64,000 bases of DNA, from NCBI GenBank assembly GCA_010909725.1, contig JAACMV010000007.1:992001-1056000 (forward strand), written 5' to 3'. The translations under genes and the position numbers were made by a program. Below are positions 18,493 through 27,212 of the stretch, piece after piece. Position 1 is the first letter of the stretch. Each line of letters opens with the position of its first letter. This DNA comes from Picochlorum sp. 'celeri' (lineage: Eukaryota > Chlorophyta > Trebouxiophyceae). The notes beneath the pieces are model-generated. The model was not told the DNA's origin and made no database searches. It saw only the letters and a program-made list of their open reading frames with translations.

Positions 18493-19449
18493 TCATGGCT
18501 GCTCATGTTTCTCAGGATCATATGGCTCCCATGCTGAAAAAGGAAATATATGCTTATTTTTACTGTAAAATTGCCGCTCTACCACCTTTCCTGCATGTCT
18601 ATCTTTCGATTTCATTCTTGGATCAGACTGAGTGACAGTATATTCCTGAACATCAAATTGGAACAGGGGTCCGCTCTTCCCCTGTGCCTTTTTAGAAATC
18701 AATTCATAAAATGTCATTGTGTGAGGAAGAATCACATCCTCCTTAATATACATTAAACTACTAGAACTGGATGATTTAATCTCTCGGAAATCAGGTGCAA
18801 GTTGCTGCTGGACAGCCTTCAAAAAAGTCGACACCGTGTCCCCCTTGCAAACAGTCACACTCTTCCTGTGTCCAGATCCATTGTAATATGAATATGTTAT
18901 TTCAAGCGGCTCCTTCTTTATCTCTGCCTGCCTTTGAATCCACTCGTTCTTCAACTCGTTTCGTATCCGTTCTTCTTCCAATTCTCTATCTTTATCAGGC
19001 AGAAAATCCGTTGCTATACTTGGATCTTTTCCAAATGTCGCCAGCATTGTCTTCCCATCTCCTCTCTCAACATTGTCTTCTTCTTCTTCCTCCTCCTCCT
19101 CCTCGTCCATTGCAAAAGACAGGCAAACCTTCTTACTCTTCTTTGTTGTCTTGCGCTCGCCGCCTCCTTCTTGCCGTCGCTTCCCAGCATCACTCGCCAC
19201 ATCCTCTTCCCCAGAAACCTGAAATGTCTGACGCTGCTTCTCAACAAACTCCTCCTTTGTAATGAGGCCCACCGTCTGGTTCCTAAACTCCTCCTCAGCC
19301 TTTTCTGTTCTCGCATGATCAAAATCTCTCATGCCTCGAGAATGCTGCTGCAAAATCGCATCTTTGGAATGCTTCAGACTGTCCTTCTGTTTCTCCCTTT
19401 CCTTCACCTGCCGCAACAATTTATCGTCAGCCCTGGATGATAAACCCAT
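18493..19449 (-). CDS. XCT: XAP5 / XCT (XAP5 CIRCADIAN TIMEKEEPER) nuclear protein
   Basis: The product is 318 residues. The N-terminal part is a charged coiled coil with the family string MRDFDHARTEKAEEEF, then an acidic run of about ten Glu (about residues 115-125), then the XAP5 domain with EWIQRQAEIKKEPLEITYSY, FLKAVQQQLAPDFR and MYIKEDVILPHTMTFYELI. The C-terminus YSKNKHIFPFSAWEPYDP is highly typical. In Arabidopsis XCT acts in circadian timing, light signalling and RNA processing; in other eukaryotes XAP5/FAM50 works with the spliceosome and chromatin. Length and order match the family. No intron. Confidence 0.93.
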   Translation of the reverse strand: MGLSSRADDKLLRQVKEREKQKDSLKHSKDAILQQHSRGMRDFDHARTEKAEEEFRNQTVGLITKEEFVEKQRQTFQVSGEEDVASDAGKRRQEGGGERKTTKKSKKVCLSFAMDEEEEEEEEEDNVERGDGKTMLATFGKDPSIATDFLPDKDRELEEERIRNELKNEWIQRQAEIKKEPLEITYSYYNGSGHRKSVTVCKGDTVSTFLKAVQQQLAPDFREIKSSSSSSLMYIKEDVILPHTMTFYELISKKAQGKSGPLFQFDVQEYTVTQSDPRMKSKDRHAGKVVERQFYSKNKHIFPFSAWEPYDPEKHEQP

Positions 19450-19827
19450 ACTAGGCTAGAAATATAGGATATAAAGATAGTACTGTAGTAAATTATTGTC
19501 GATCAAACAATTTCAAAGGCCATTTTGTAAATTTTTTTTTGGTGGGGTGGACCTGTCTGTTGATTTCTCCTTGTATCCCATCAAGGATACTCGTCGACCG
19601 ATCTGTATTAATTGCAACCTTACAAAATAGAAAACTGCGTGATGAGATGGGTACAAGAGCACGGAAACCATCCATGCATGGAATAGTTGCAAATATTATT
19701 TACTTTATTTATTAGTTAGTGGGATTCGACCGAGAAACGCCACATACGTGTCCATACGACACTGTAGTTGTTCTGAGCAACGGTCTTTTTTCCTGGATCA
19801 GCTAAAACACCATTTGTGTCCATCAAT
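19450..19827. promoter_or_regulatory. Divergent intergenic region between XAP5 and Nup35
   Basis: This holds the promoters of two divergent genes. A T tract and A-T-rich block occur near 19530-19541 and 19690-19715. No coding potential or RNA gene recognised. Confidence 0.4.
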
Positions 19828-20703
19828 ATGTCGTTTCAGACTACAAATAGCCCTCAGGGAAATGGAAATCAGAATTTAGAGACATTTAGTCTGCTCTTTT
19901 CTCCTCCTGCGGATCCTTTGGGGCAACAGATGCAGTCATCTCCTCTAGCTCGTTCTGCCTCAAAGATGACCCCAGGAAGCAGCGTACAGAAGAATGTATT
20001 CAGAGATTATACCCCAAAGTCCAGACGACGGAGTATGACGCCGTCGAGCACGAGCATAGGGAAAGAGACACCTCCACCTCCACCAACGACGAGTCTGTTT
20101 GATACGACGGGTGAGGTGGTTCCAAAAGCTCTGGATGTAGACAAGGACGGCGCTGTAGATATGAACATCTCACCTGGTAATGTAGAAGAACAGGGTATGT
20201 GGTCGCGCAAGGCACGAACGACACCTCTGCCAAGGCACCCTTCCGTGCAGGACTATGAGTGTTGCTGGGTGACGGTGTATGGTTTCCATAAGAATGAGCT
20301 GCCTCTTGTGCTGAGAGAATTCTCAAAGTGCGGAGATATTGTTGATTTTGGGCACTTTAACGATGGTCCGTACGTAAATTGGACCCACATCTGTTATGAT
20401 ACAAAGTATGCAGCGCAAAGGGCTCTTCTGAGATCTGGGCAACAGCTGTCACCCACGTGCATGGTGGGTGTGAAAGAGTTGGATCAGGGTAAAGTGAAAG
20501 ATATAGAGCAACAGCGACGAGACAACAATGGTCGAGAGGAGGGTACAGCGTCGAGGTATAGTAGCAACAAGGTGGAGATACCCACCCTGTCAGTGAAAAA
20601 GACGGAAGAAGAGAGGAAAAAGATGGTTGCCGCACAGAAGATTGTTCCATTAGAATCCACTTCTGCGTGGGAAAAAGTGTGTGAATTTGTACTCGGTATT
20701 TAA
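19828..20703 (+). CDS. NUP35: Nucleoporin Nup35/Nup53 with RRM-type domain
   Basis: The product is 291 residues, intronless. Residues about 145-220 form the Nup35-type RRM (WVTVYGFHKNELPLVLREFS, then GPYVNWTHICYDTKYAAQRAL), which dimerises rather than binding RNA. The N-terminal part is Ser/Pro-rich with Nup35-like strings (SSPLARSASKMTPG, FRDYTPKSRRRSMTP). The last dozen residues (AWEKVCEFVLGI) form the C-terminal amphipathic helix that bends nuclear pore membranes in yeast and animals. Together these identify the inner-ring nucleoporin Nup35/Nup53. ATG at 19828 is the first in frame. The stop is only 5 bases from the membrin stop; a TGTAA element lies at 20745-20749 inside the neighbouring gene. 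Confidence 0.9.
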   Translation: MSFQTTNSPQGNGNQNLETFSLLFSPPADPLGQQMQSSPLARSASKMTPGSSVQKNVFRDYTPKSRRRSMTPSSTSIGKETPPPPPTTSLFDTTGEVVPKALDVDKDGAVDMNISPGNVEEQGMWSRKARTTPLPRHPSVQDYECCWVTVYGFHKNELPLVLREFSKCGDIVDFGHFNDGPYVNWTHICYDTKYAAQRALLRSGQQLSPTCMVGVKELDQGKVKDIEQQRRDNNGREEGTASRYSSNKVEIPTLSVKKTEEERKKMVAAQKIVPLESTSAWEKVCEFVLGI

Positions 20704-20708
20704 CGATA

Positions 20709-21456
20709 TCATCCATACCAGTAATACAGAATCACCAATACAAGTGTAATCACAGCCATGCCACCATAGGCAATCAACTTATCCACAGCAATTCTCCTCT
20801 CAGCTATCCGTAACACAGAGTCAGACATACCTATAGTGTTCAACACATCTAATACTTTTCTATGGGCAGATTTCAACACATCTCGTTGCTGTGCCATGGA
20901 TGAGAGCACACTCAAACCTGTCTGGTATGCCTCCTCTGCCACCTGCTTCGATCGACGTATTCGCTCTTTACCCTCTGCTTCGACATCAAAGTTGGTCACA
21001 GACATGCCATTCCGTCGATGCAGTAATTCCTGGCGCTGAGCTTCCTCAGCCTTCCAACTCATGTATTTAGCATTGCACGAATCCAGAGCGCGTTCCAGCG
21101 CAGACGTTTCATCAATAATCTGATCTATCCTTCTCTTCCATATATTCATACTACTCGTGTTCTTCCCACTCATGGATTGCATCCTCCAGAGAGATTCAAG
21201 GTCAAAACTAATCTTCTGCAACTGCTGCAACTGCTTCTGCAATTCTTCGTCCGCATACCGCGATGAGGATGCTCCATTTCCAGCATCTCTCCTCTGAATC
21301 ACATAATTATATATATTTACGTATAGTATACTCGCCGTGACCCATTAAGAATACACATACCGTTCGACGGGAACCTGATTCTAGTTTGGAAATGCCAGAC
21401 CCAACTGACAGTATCAGTTTTCTGGCCTGGCTATGCAGCGTTGGAATATCAGACAT
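20709..21456 (-). CDS. MEMB: Membrin (Bos1/GOSR2), Golgi Qb-SNARE, two exons
   Basis: The spliced product is 226 residues, the usual membrin length. Exon 1 (21456 to 21361) encodes MSDIPTLHSQARKLILSVGS, the N-terminal helix; exon 2 (21293 to 20709) supplies the rest. The 67-base intron has a GTATGT donor and ATTCAG acceptor at a codon boundary. The SNARE helix spans about 130-200, and a C-terminal anchor (LIAYGGMAVITLVLVILYYW) ends the protein. The zero-layer region fits a Qb-SNARE, and overall pattern (EELQKQLQQLQKISFDLESL, RRIDQIIDE) fits membrin. Membrin acts in ER-to-Golgi and intra-Golgi fusion. Divergent from DEP1 with 173 bases between start codons. Confidence 0.87.
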
Positions 21457-21629
21457 CTAAAAACACCAGTATTCGCGATTATTATGTATAGATACGTACG
21501 ACAACGCCAATAGAATATCATCGTTCAACAACGGTTGTTTTTTTAAGAAAATCCTTATTTGAAACAATTGAACCGAGATAAAAGCATGTCTTCTTCCATC
21601 GATAAGGCTATATACCTAATCATATATCC

Positions 21630-23156
21630 ATGGATCTGCAAGAGGCAAAGAATCTGGTGGCGGAGCTCTGTGCTGGGTTGTACACCCAAGGACATGTGAG
21701 TGGGACGGGTGGAGGAATCAGTATCAAGGTTGGAGATCAGATTGTGATGGCTCCATCAGGGGTTCAAAAGGAGCGAATGAAGGGTGAAGATATGTTTGTG
21801 CTGGATGCTGGCACTGGGGATATTATTGAGACGCCTCCAGCCAAGCCAGCACCTCACAAGCCTCCAAAGCTGAGTGAATGTTCCCCATTGTTCATGTCTG
21901 TACGTGGTTGTTGTTTGACAAATACCGGTTCGCTTGCTGCTATTGATGTATTTGCGTGTCCCGCAGGCGTATGAGCTACGAGGTGCTGGGGCAGTTCTTC
22001 ATGGACATTCCATGAATGCCATGTTGGCAACCATGCTGTATGAGGATGAGTTCACGGTGACGAATATTGAGATGATTAAAGGCATTGCTGGGCATGGATT
22101 TTATGATAATTTAACAATACCTATTATTGAGAACACAGCGAGGGAATGTGAGCTGACAGATAGGCTCCGTGCTGCCATCAAAGAATATCCTCGTGCAACA
22201 GCTGTCCTGGTTCGTCGGCACGGCGTGTATGTGTGGGGTGACAATTGGATTCAGGCCAAAACACAATTTGAGTGTTACGAGTATTTGTTTGAAGCTGCTG
22301 TGAGGATGCATGCGCTTGGCATTGATGCCTCAAAACCACCTGTAGATGCTAGAAAGAAACGGCGGGTGGAACATGTGCCAAAATATGTCGTTCTTGATAT
22401 TGAAGGAACGGTTGCTCCGATATCATTCGTATCTGAGACATTGTTTCCATATGCACGGGCTCGTTTGGTTGAGTATTTTACCAATGGATGGGGGACTGTA
22501 GAGGTTGAGAAGGACATTGAAATGCTACGAGAGTATGCTCGTGAGCAAGGAAGCCCTTTTCCAGAGGCAGACGAAAGCAGCAAGTCTGATATTATCAAAG
22601 CATGTGTTAGCATTTGTGAGGCTGATATGGATCAGGATAAGAAGAGTACCCCGCTGAAGTCAGTTCAAGGCAATATCTGGACTGCTGGATTTGCCAAAGG
22701 TGAGCTCAAGGCTCCATTGTTTGATGATGTGCCCAGTGCGATTGTCGATTGGTATAGACATGGGACAAAGGTGTATATTTATTCCTCTGGATCTAGAAAG
22801 GCACAGCGAGATTTGTTCAGCCACACAACTGTAGGCGATCTGACACCATACCTTCAGGGGTTCTTTGATACAAGTTCTGGAGCCAAGGTGAGAAAACAAT
22901 GATCACATGTATGTGCGTGTTACAATGTATAATGTGTCACGTGTGTGTGCAGATTGAAGAGGCATCATACAAGAATATTGCTCTTTCTATTGGGGCCACT
23001 TCCCCATCTGATATTCTTTTTGCCACTGATAATATCAATGAAGCAATTGCTGCTGATAAAGCTGGCTGGAATGTCATTGTCACTGATAGACCAGGTAATC
23101 AGCCAATCACTGACTGCCAATTCAAAATGGTCAAAGACCTGAGCAGTATTGCTTGA
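21630..23156 (+). CDS. DEP1: Methylthioribulose-1-phosphate dehydratase / enolase-phosphatase fusion (DEP1), three exons
   Basis: The 464-residue bifunctional enzyme carries out two consecutive steps of the methionine salvage (Yang) cycle. Exons: 21630-21899, 21967-22887, 22953-23156; introns of 67 and 65 bases have GTACGT and GTGAGA donors and join at codon boundaries. The MtnB dehydratase domain (about 1-215) shows [24 protein letters not shown], zinc-site HGHSMNA and [10 protein letters not shown] linker with a basic stretch (RKKRRV) leads to the MtnC HAD-type enolase-phosphatase domain (about 228-464) with [24 protein letters not shown] and a final [18 protein letters not shown]. The fusion is typical of plants and green algae, so it supports the taxonomic call. 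A TGTAA signal follows at 23247-23251. Confidence 0.93.
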
Positions 23157-23380
23157 CCATGGGATGTGTTGCAACACACCCCTCTCCATTAATTCACCAG
23201 AGATGTACTGTCTTTTTGGCCAATGACATGAATTCGTGCCCATTTTTGTAACTAGTATATAGTATATTACAGAAAATGTGATATGAGGATCCACACAAAC
23301 ATGTCGATGGGTATTCCGTGAAGGCCGCTAGTCTTGTCGCCGTGGGCAACAGCAGCACTGAGACGCCACCCGCAGACATC

Positions 23381-24747
23381 ATGAGGCTACACGATCTACC
23401 AAGGGATGAATTTATCAAAGTATTGGGGTACTTGGATGCTGCTGATATCGTGCATTTGGCTCTATCATGTCGCGCTATTTACGAAACGTTACAGGTGGGT
23501 ACCCTGTATTTGTTTTTCCGTCCTGTTTTTCTGATTCGTCATAAGCGATGCAACCTGTTCGGCTATAGGATGATGAAGTATGGCACTTTTTATGTGATAT
23601 CACGTGGTCAAAGGACACATCTGTGCTGCGATGGGTGACGAACGTACCTCGAAACGCGCCCTCTTCCTTGCCCAGGCCTGGTAGCACCTCTGAGTTTGAG
23701 ACACTGTCCAGGGCAGATATTACCACATTCAAAGATGCGTATATAGTTTTGAATCACATACGGCATCTTTCTGGTCTTTGGAGAATCATCGGTGAAGGAA
23801 AAGAGGCGGGATTAGTGTCTATAGAATGGAAATCAGATGGCCTCATTGCGAGTCATTTGGACTTTGTGTCTGGTTCTGGGAAGCCCAGATTACGAGAATT
23901 TCACGTTGTGAATCCTTCACGCGATATTTTAAACTCGATAGAGTGGGATTCAAAGTTTGATGTGGTTGCACTCCGGGTCGATACCCTACCCTCCAGCTAT
24001 GGTGGTGCTGTGGATATTGGTAGGCAGTCACCGTCTTTTGCAACACCTGTCCACCATCGCTCCAGTGAGGTCGCAGACGTGGGCTTTGGGACTCCTAGAT
24101 CATTCTCATCTCGAGATTCACCGCTATACGGTTCGAGCCCGGAGAGCTCGTTCAGACAGGCATGGGGTCAGTTCATGAGCAGCAGTGTGCAGCGTAGATC
24201 CAAGTCAATGAGACGACGGCAGGCCGCTGGAGGTTTTCTGAATCTGCGACATTTGCAACGATTATATATGGATACACCGGACGAAAAGCACCCTCTATCG
24301 GGATTATGGAGTGCAGAACTGGAGGACGGGGCCATTGACCTGGTGGACTTTTCCTACACAAACAGCAAGCATATTATAGTCACAAAAGTCTCTGGACCGG
24401 GATGCCTGTCTCCAGGCAACACTATATGCAAGTTGAAAACGAATCTGATTTCCCAATTGACCCCAGGAGATTTACAATACCATATGGAAATGTTGGATCT
24501 GGAGGGACTCTCTGATGCAGAATTCACAGACCAAGACCTCAGTTTTTATGAAGGAGCAAGCACATATTTTGGAACCGACGATCCAGATATCCTCCACCAA
24601 GATCTAGATGCGAGAGTTGAAGATAGCGATATTGATGAGGGTGATGATGTATTCAAATGCAAACTGTTTCCATACACTGACCAGTTGATGGCTCTGGTGA
24701 TTGCAGAAACCGTCCTTGTCAATCTTCGACGCCTCCAAATACCATAA
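23381..24747 (+). CDS. F-box protein (FBXO31/At3g12350-like), two exons
   Basis: The product is 430 residues. Exon 1 (23381-23494) encodes a complete F-box, HDLPRDEFIKVLGYLDAADI with LSCRAIYETLQ. The 74-base intron (GTGGGT donor, CTATAG acceptor) joins to exon 2 (23569-24747), giving the expected DDEVWHFLCDITWSKD after the F-box. The rest has two stretches like the FBXO31/plant F-box group that recognises a beta-barrel fold: LSGLWRIIGEGKEAGLVSIEW and HPLSGLWSAELEDG. Such proteins recruit targets to SCF ubiquitin ligases through Skp1. The substrate is unknown. ATG 23381 is the first in frame; an upstream ATG at 23301 is out of frame and soon terminated. A TGTAA lies 38 bases downstream, immediately before the Nudix gene. 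Confidence 0.8.
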
Positions 24748-24795
24748 ATTATACAATTAGTAGTTTTTCCTTCTCTGTGTCTGATGTAAAAGAGT

Positions 24796-25530
24796 ATGAC
24801 TCTCGTTCAGAAGACATTTCAGCTGCAGAAACACATTGGGCCGCTTGCAGTCTACTCGAAGCGATCGTTGCTGCGTTTCATAGAGCCACATTGGCACCAG
24901 AATAGGAATTCACTCCCAAATAATATCTGTAGAAGCGCAAGCAGTATGGGTAATGGGACATCGGAGCGGCCTTTGGTTGGAGTGGGAGTGGTTGTCCTGC
25001 GTCAGGTATCTGAGAATCCGGACGTTTTGGTGATCAAACGTGGCAAAGCGCCCTCCAAGGGTTTGATATCCATCCCTGGAGGAAGCCAAGAATTAGGTGA
25101 AACTGTTGTTGAGTGCGCTATTAGAGAGGTGATGGAAGAAACAGGTATAAAGCTACGGTATGATCCAAAGAAACTTGGCATCACTTGTGATGACAGAAAC
25201 AATCCCAAAGCTAAGGCAAATAGGACTCCCAAATCATTCCTTTGCGAATTTGATCTCAGTCATCCAATGCCTTTTACAGCGGTCGATGCGATTGCTATGC
25301 ATGAGGATGGGCAACGCATCCAGTATCATTACTCAATCATAGAAGTTGCTGCCATGCCAGAGGATCCTCTGCAGCCCTTGGTGGCAGGGGATGATGCAGA
25401 TGAGGCATTTTGGGTACCGTGTGATGAATTGCATTTGCAGCAGAACCTCGTGCCAAATCTAGTTGATGTGGTTCGCTTGGCACGTTCGACATTCAACATT
25501 GATTCTTCTACTCCTGTTACAACATCCTAA
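24796..25530 (+). CDS. Nudix hydrolase with organelle-type presequence
   Basis: The product is 244 residues, intronless. Residues 1-50 are rich in basic and hydroxylated residues with almost no acids, fitting a mitochondrial or plastid presequence; the core begins near GVGVVVLRQ. The Nudix box GGSQELGETVVECAIREVME plus ETGI is intact, with the metal-binding Glu residues present. Resemblance is to the ADP-ribose pyrophosphatase-like group, but the substrate cannot be read from sequence. It starts only 48 bases after the F-box stop on the same strand, so its promoter must lie inside or overlap the F-box 3' end. It is convergent with the TLDc gene, 26 bases apart. Confidence 0.85.
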   Translation: MTLVQKTFQLQKHIGPLAVYSKRSLLRFIEPHWHQNRNSLPNNICRSASSMGNGTSERPLVGVGVVVLRQVSENPDVLVIKRGKAPSKGLISIPGGSQELGETVVECAIREVMEETGIKLRYDPKKLGITCDDRNNPKAKANRTPKSFLCEFDLSHPMPFTAVDAIAMHEDGQRIQYHYSIIEVAAMPEDPLQPLVAGDDADEAFWVPCDELHLQQNLVPNLVDVVRLARSTFNIDSSTPVTTS

Positions 25531-25556
25531 TAATAATACATGGATTCATTCACAAT

Positions 25557-26417
25557 TTATTCAGAGTTTCTTCCAGTCTTCCATATAATGCCATCCAAAT
25601 TGTATGTCTCGGGTCCTTGGGAAGAGACATAGACCTGGACCCGTTCAAACTCAACAGACTTTTCTCCATTGGGAAAGATTGATTTGCTGCCATCTGGCAT
25701 TCGTGCATAATATGAACCCAACTTACTCGTGGCAATTCGCTCCCGTCCAGGTGCTAGAAATTTCAAGCCATCAGGCCCAAATCGTATACCCTCTGATGGA
25801 TAATCCATCACAGCCATTGCATAACCACCAACTTTTTGCAGTTTGATGGGCATTGATGAGGAGATATTCCCATCTGGCCATGTGAATAAAAATGCAGCTA
25901 TTGAATCTCTATCCTCATTCAATCCAATCCAGCCTCTAGGATTGTACCCACCCACAATGGCATTAGAATCCTTGATGGTCGCCACAACCAGACTGGCTCC
26001 CATTGTGTACACCTTTTGGCCAAAGGACTCCATGGAAAACCCATCCTTGTCTGAATCAAACACCAGCTCCAATGGAATCTTCTCAAGCTGTGTATTTTTC
26101 AAGAGTTTTCTATAATACCTGACGTCCCCTGTATCCTCAGGAAGTGGCTCTGCAAATTCATCCACTGTGGCTGGATAAAGTTCAGGTGTATCTTCAGCAT
26201 TCATTCGTTTCAACCCAAACGACTCATCAGTCTCCAGTGCCTGCCTCCCAAAAATCTTTCCTACGAGTTTCTCTATGAGATCCATCTCGCCATCATTCTT
26301 TTTGGAGGATTGCCTAGCCACTACTCGTCGACTACTGCGAGATATGGGTTTCAAACTGCACTGTCCATGTCCGATTCCTGCATATCTGCCATATCTGGTA
26401 ATCCTTTGAGATGACAT
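25557..26417 (-). CDS. TLDc-domain protein, probable plastid-targeted
   Basis: The product is 286 residues, intronless from ATG 26417. Residues 1-50 are rich in Arg, Ser and Gly (SRSSRRVVARQSSKKND), as in chloroplast transit peptides. The TLDc domain occupies about 120-285 with KIPLELVFDSDKDG, ASLVVATIKDSNAIVGGYNP and RDSIAAFLFTWPDG. TLDc proteins in animals (OXR1, TLDC2) protect from oxidative stress and bind V-ATPase; plant and algal members include proteins of unknown role. Organelle targeting is inferred from composition only. The frame continues open upstream but without support, and the region upstream is shared with the divergent epimerase gene. Confidence 0.78.
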   Translation of the reverse strand: MSSQRITRYGRYAGIGHGQCSLKPISRSSRRVVARQSSKKNDGEMDLIEKLVGKIFGRQALETDESFGLKRMNAEDTPELYPATVDEFAEPLPEDTGDVRYYRKLLKNTQLEKIPLELVFDSDKDGFSMESFGQKVYTMGASLVVATIKDSNAIVGGYNPRGWIGLNEDRDSIAAFLFTWPDGNISSSMPIKLQKVGGYAMAVMDYPSEGIRFGPDGLKFLAPGRERIATSKLGSYYARMPDGSKSIFPNGEKSVEFERVQVYVSSQGPETYNLDGIIWKTGRNSE

Positions 26418-26599
26418 GGTGATATAAATGAATTCAAGTCGTGCCAAGGAGGGCTGAACGGATACATTCAAACTCCTTGTTTTTTTGAACCAGCAATCTC
26501 TCACACACTGGGATGGCCTTGATCGTACAATGCAAGAACCAAACCCTTTTGCTCTGTCTTGATCAGTGAAAATTCCATTACCTAGATATAGGAAAGGAT

Positions 26600-27201
26600 A
26601 TGATTCGACGTAAAGGACTCGCCATCTGCGAGCATTTAAGTGCCACGTGTCGTGGGTACCCACGACTATTGTTTCACTCGTCGAGACAGGTGTGGTGGCG
26701 ATGCTGGATCCAGAATACATGAATGAACGTACAGTTATATATATACTATTCTTGTAGGTTGCTGGGGAGGGATACGAATCTTCCTCTGGAGTGCAGGGCC
26801 TCAACCATGTTGCTATTTGTGTGCCTTCCGTACGGGAGGCTTCCAAAACATTTGCTGCTCTTCTTGGTGTTCCTGTGACTGAACCAGTACGGGTTGAGAA
26901 TCATGGTGTAACGGTTTCGTTTGTGAAACTACCGAATGTGAACCTAGAGCTGCTCGAACCTCTAGGAGAAGACTCTCCTGTTGCAAACTTTTTGGCCAAG
27001 CACCCACATGGTGGCATTCACCATCTGTGTTTTGACGTCAACTCGGCGCACCAATCTCTTGAAAGAATAAAATCACTTGGAAAGTACAGGGTTTTGAACA
27101 GTGAGCCGAAAATTGGCTCACATGGAACGCCCACATTTTTTATGCACCCACAAGATATATGTGGCTGTCTCATTGAAATGGAACAGATTGATCCAGAATG
27201 A
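26600..27201 (+). CDS. MCEE: Methylmalonyl-CoA epimerase, mitochondrial, two exons
   Basis: The spliced product is 177 residues, matching human MCEE length. Exon 1 (26600-26689) encodes MIRRKGLAICEHLSATCRGY and ten more residues, an Arg-rich amphipathic mitochondrial presequence. The 68-base intron (GTGTGG donor, TTGTAG acceptor) joins at a codon boundary to exon 2 (26758-27201). The glyoxalase-fold domain shows LNHVAICVPSVREASKTF, a GGIHHLCFDV strand and the final LIEMEQ, giving the His and Glu metal ligands. The enzyme interconverts (S)- and (R)-methylmalonyl-CoA in propionyl-CoA catabolism and normally feeds a B12-dependent mutase. Other vicinal-oxygen-chelate family members are possible, but length and motifs favour MCEE. 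It is convergent with POT1, 11 bases apart. Confidence 0.83.
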
Positions 27202-27212
27202 AGAGCATGTGT

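Noticed and set aside
19715..19740. GGATTCGACC as a tRNA T-arm
   Set aside because: No matching acceptor, D-arm or anticodon stem could be formed around it.
26418..26846. Upstream extension of the TLDc frame
   Set aside because: The frame stays open but runs through the divergent epimerase first exon and lacks family similarity; ATG 26417 begins a plausible presequence.
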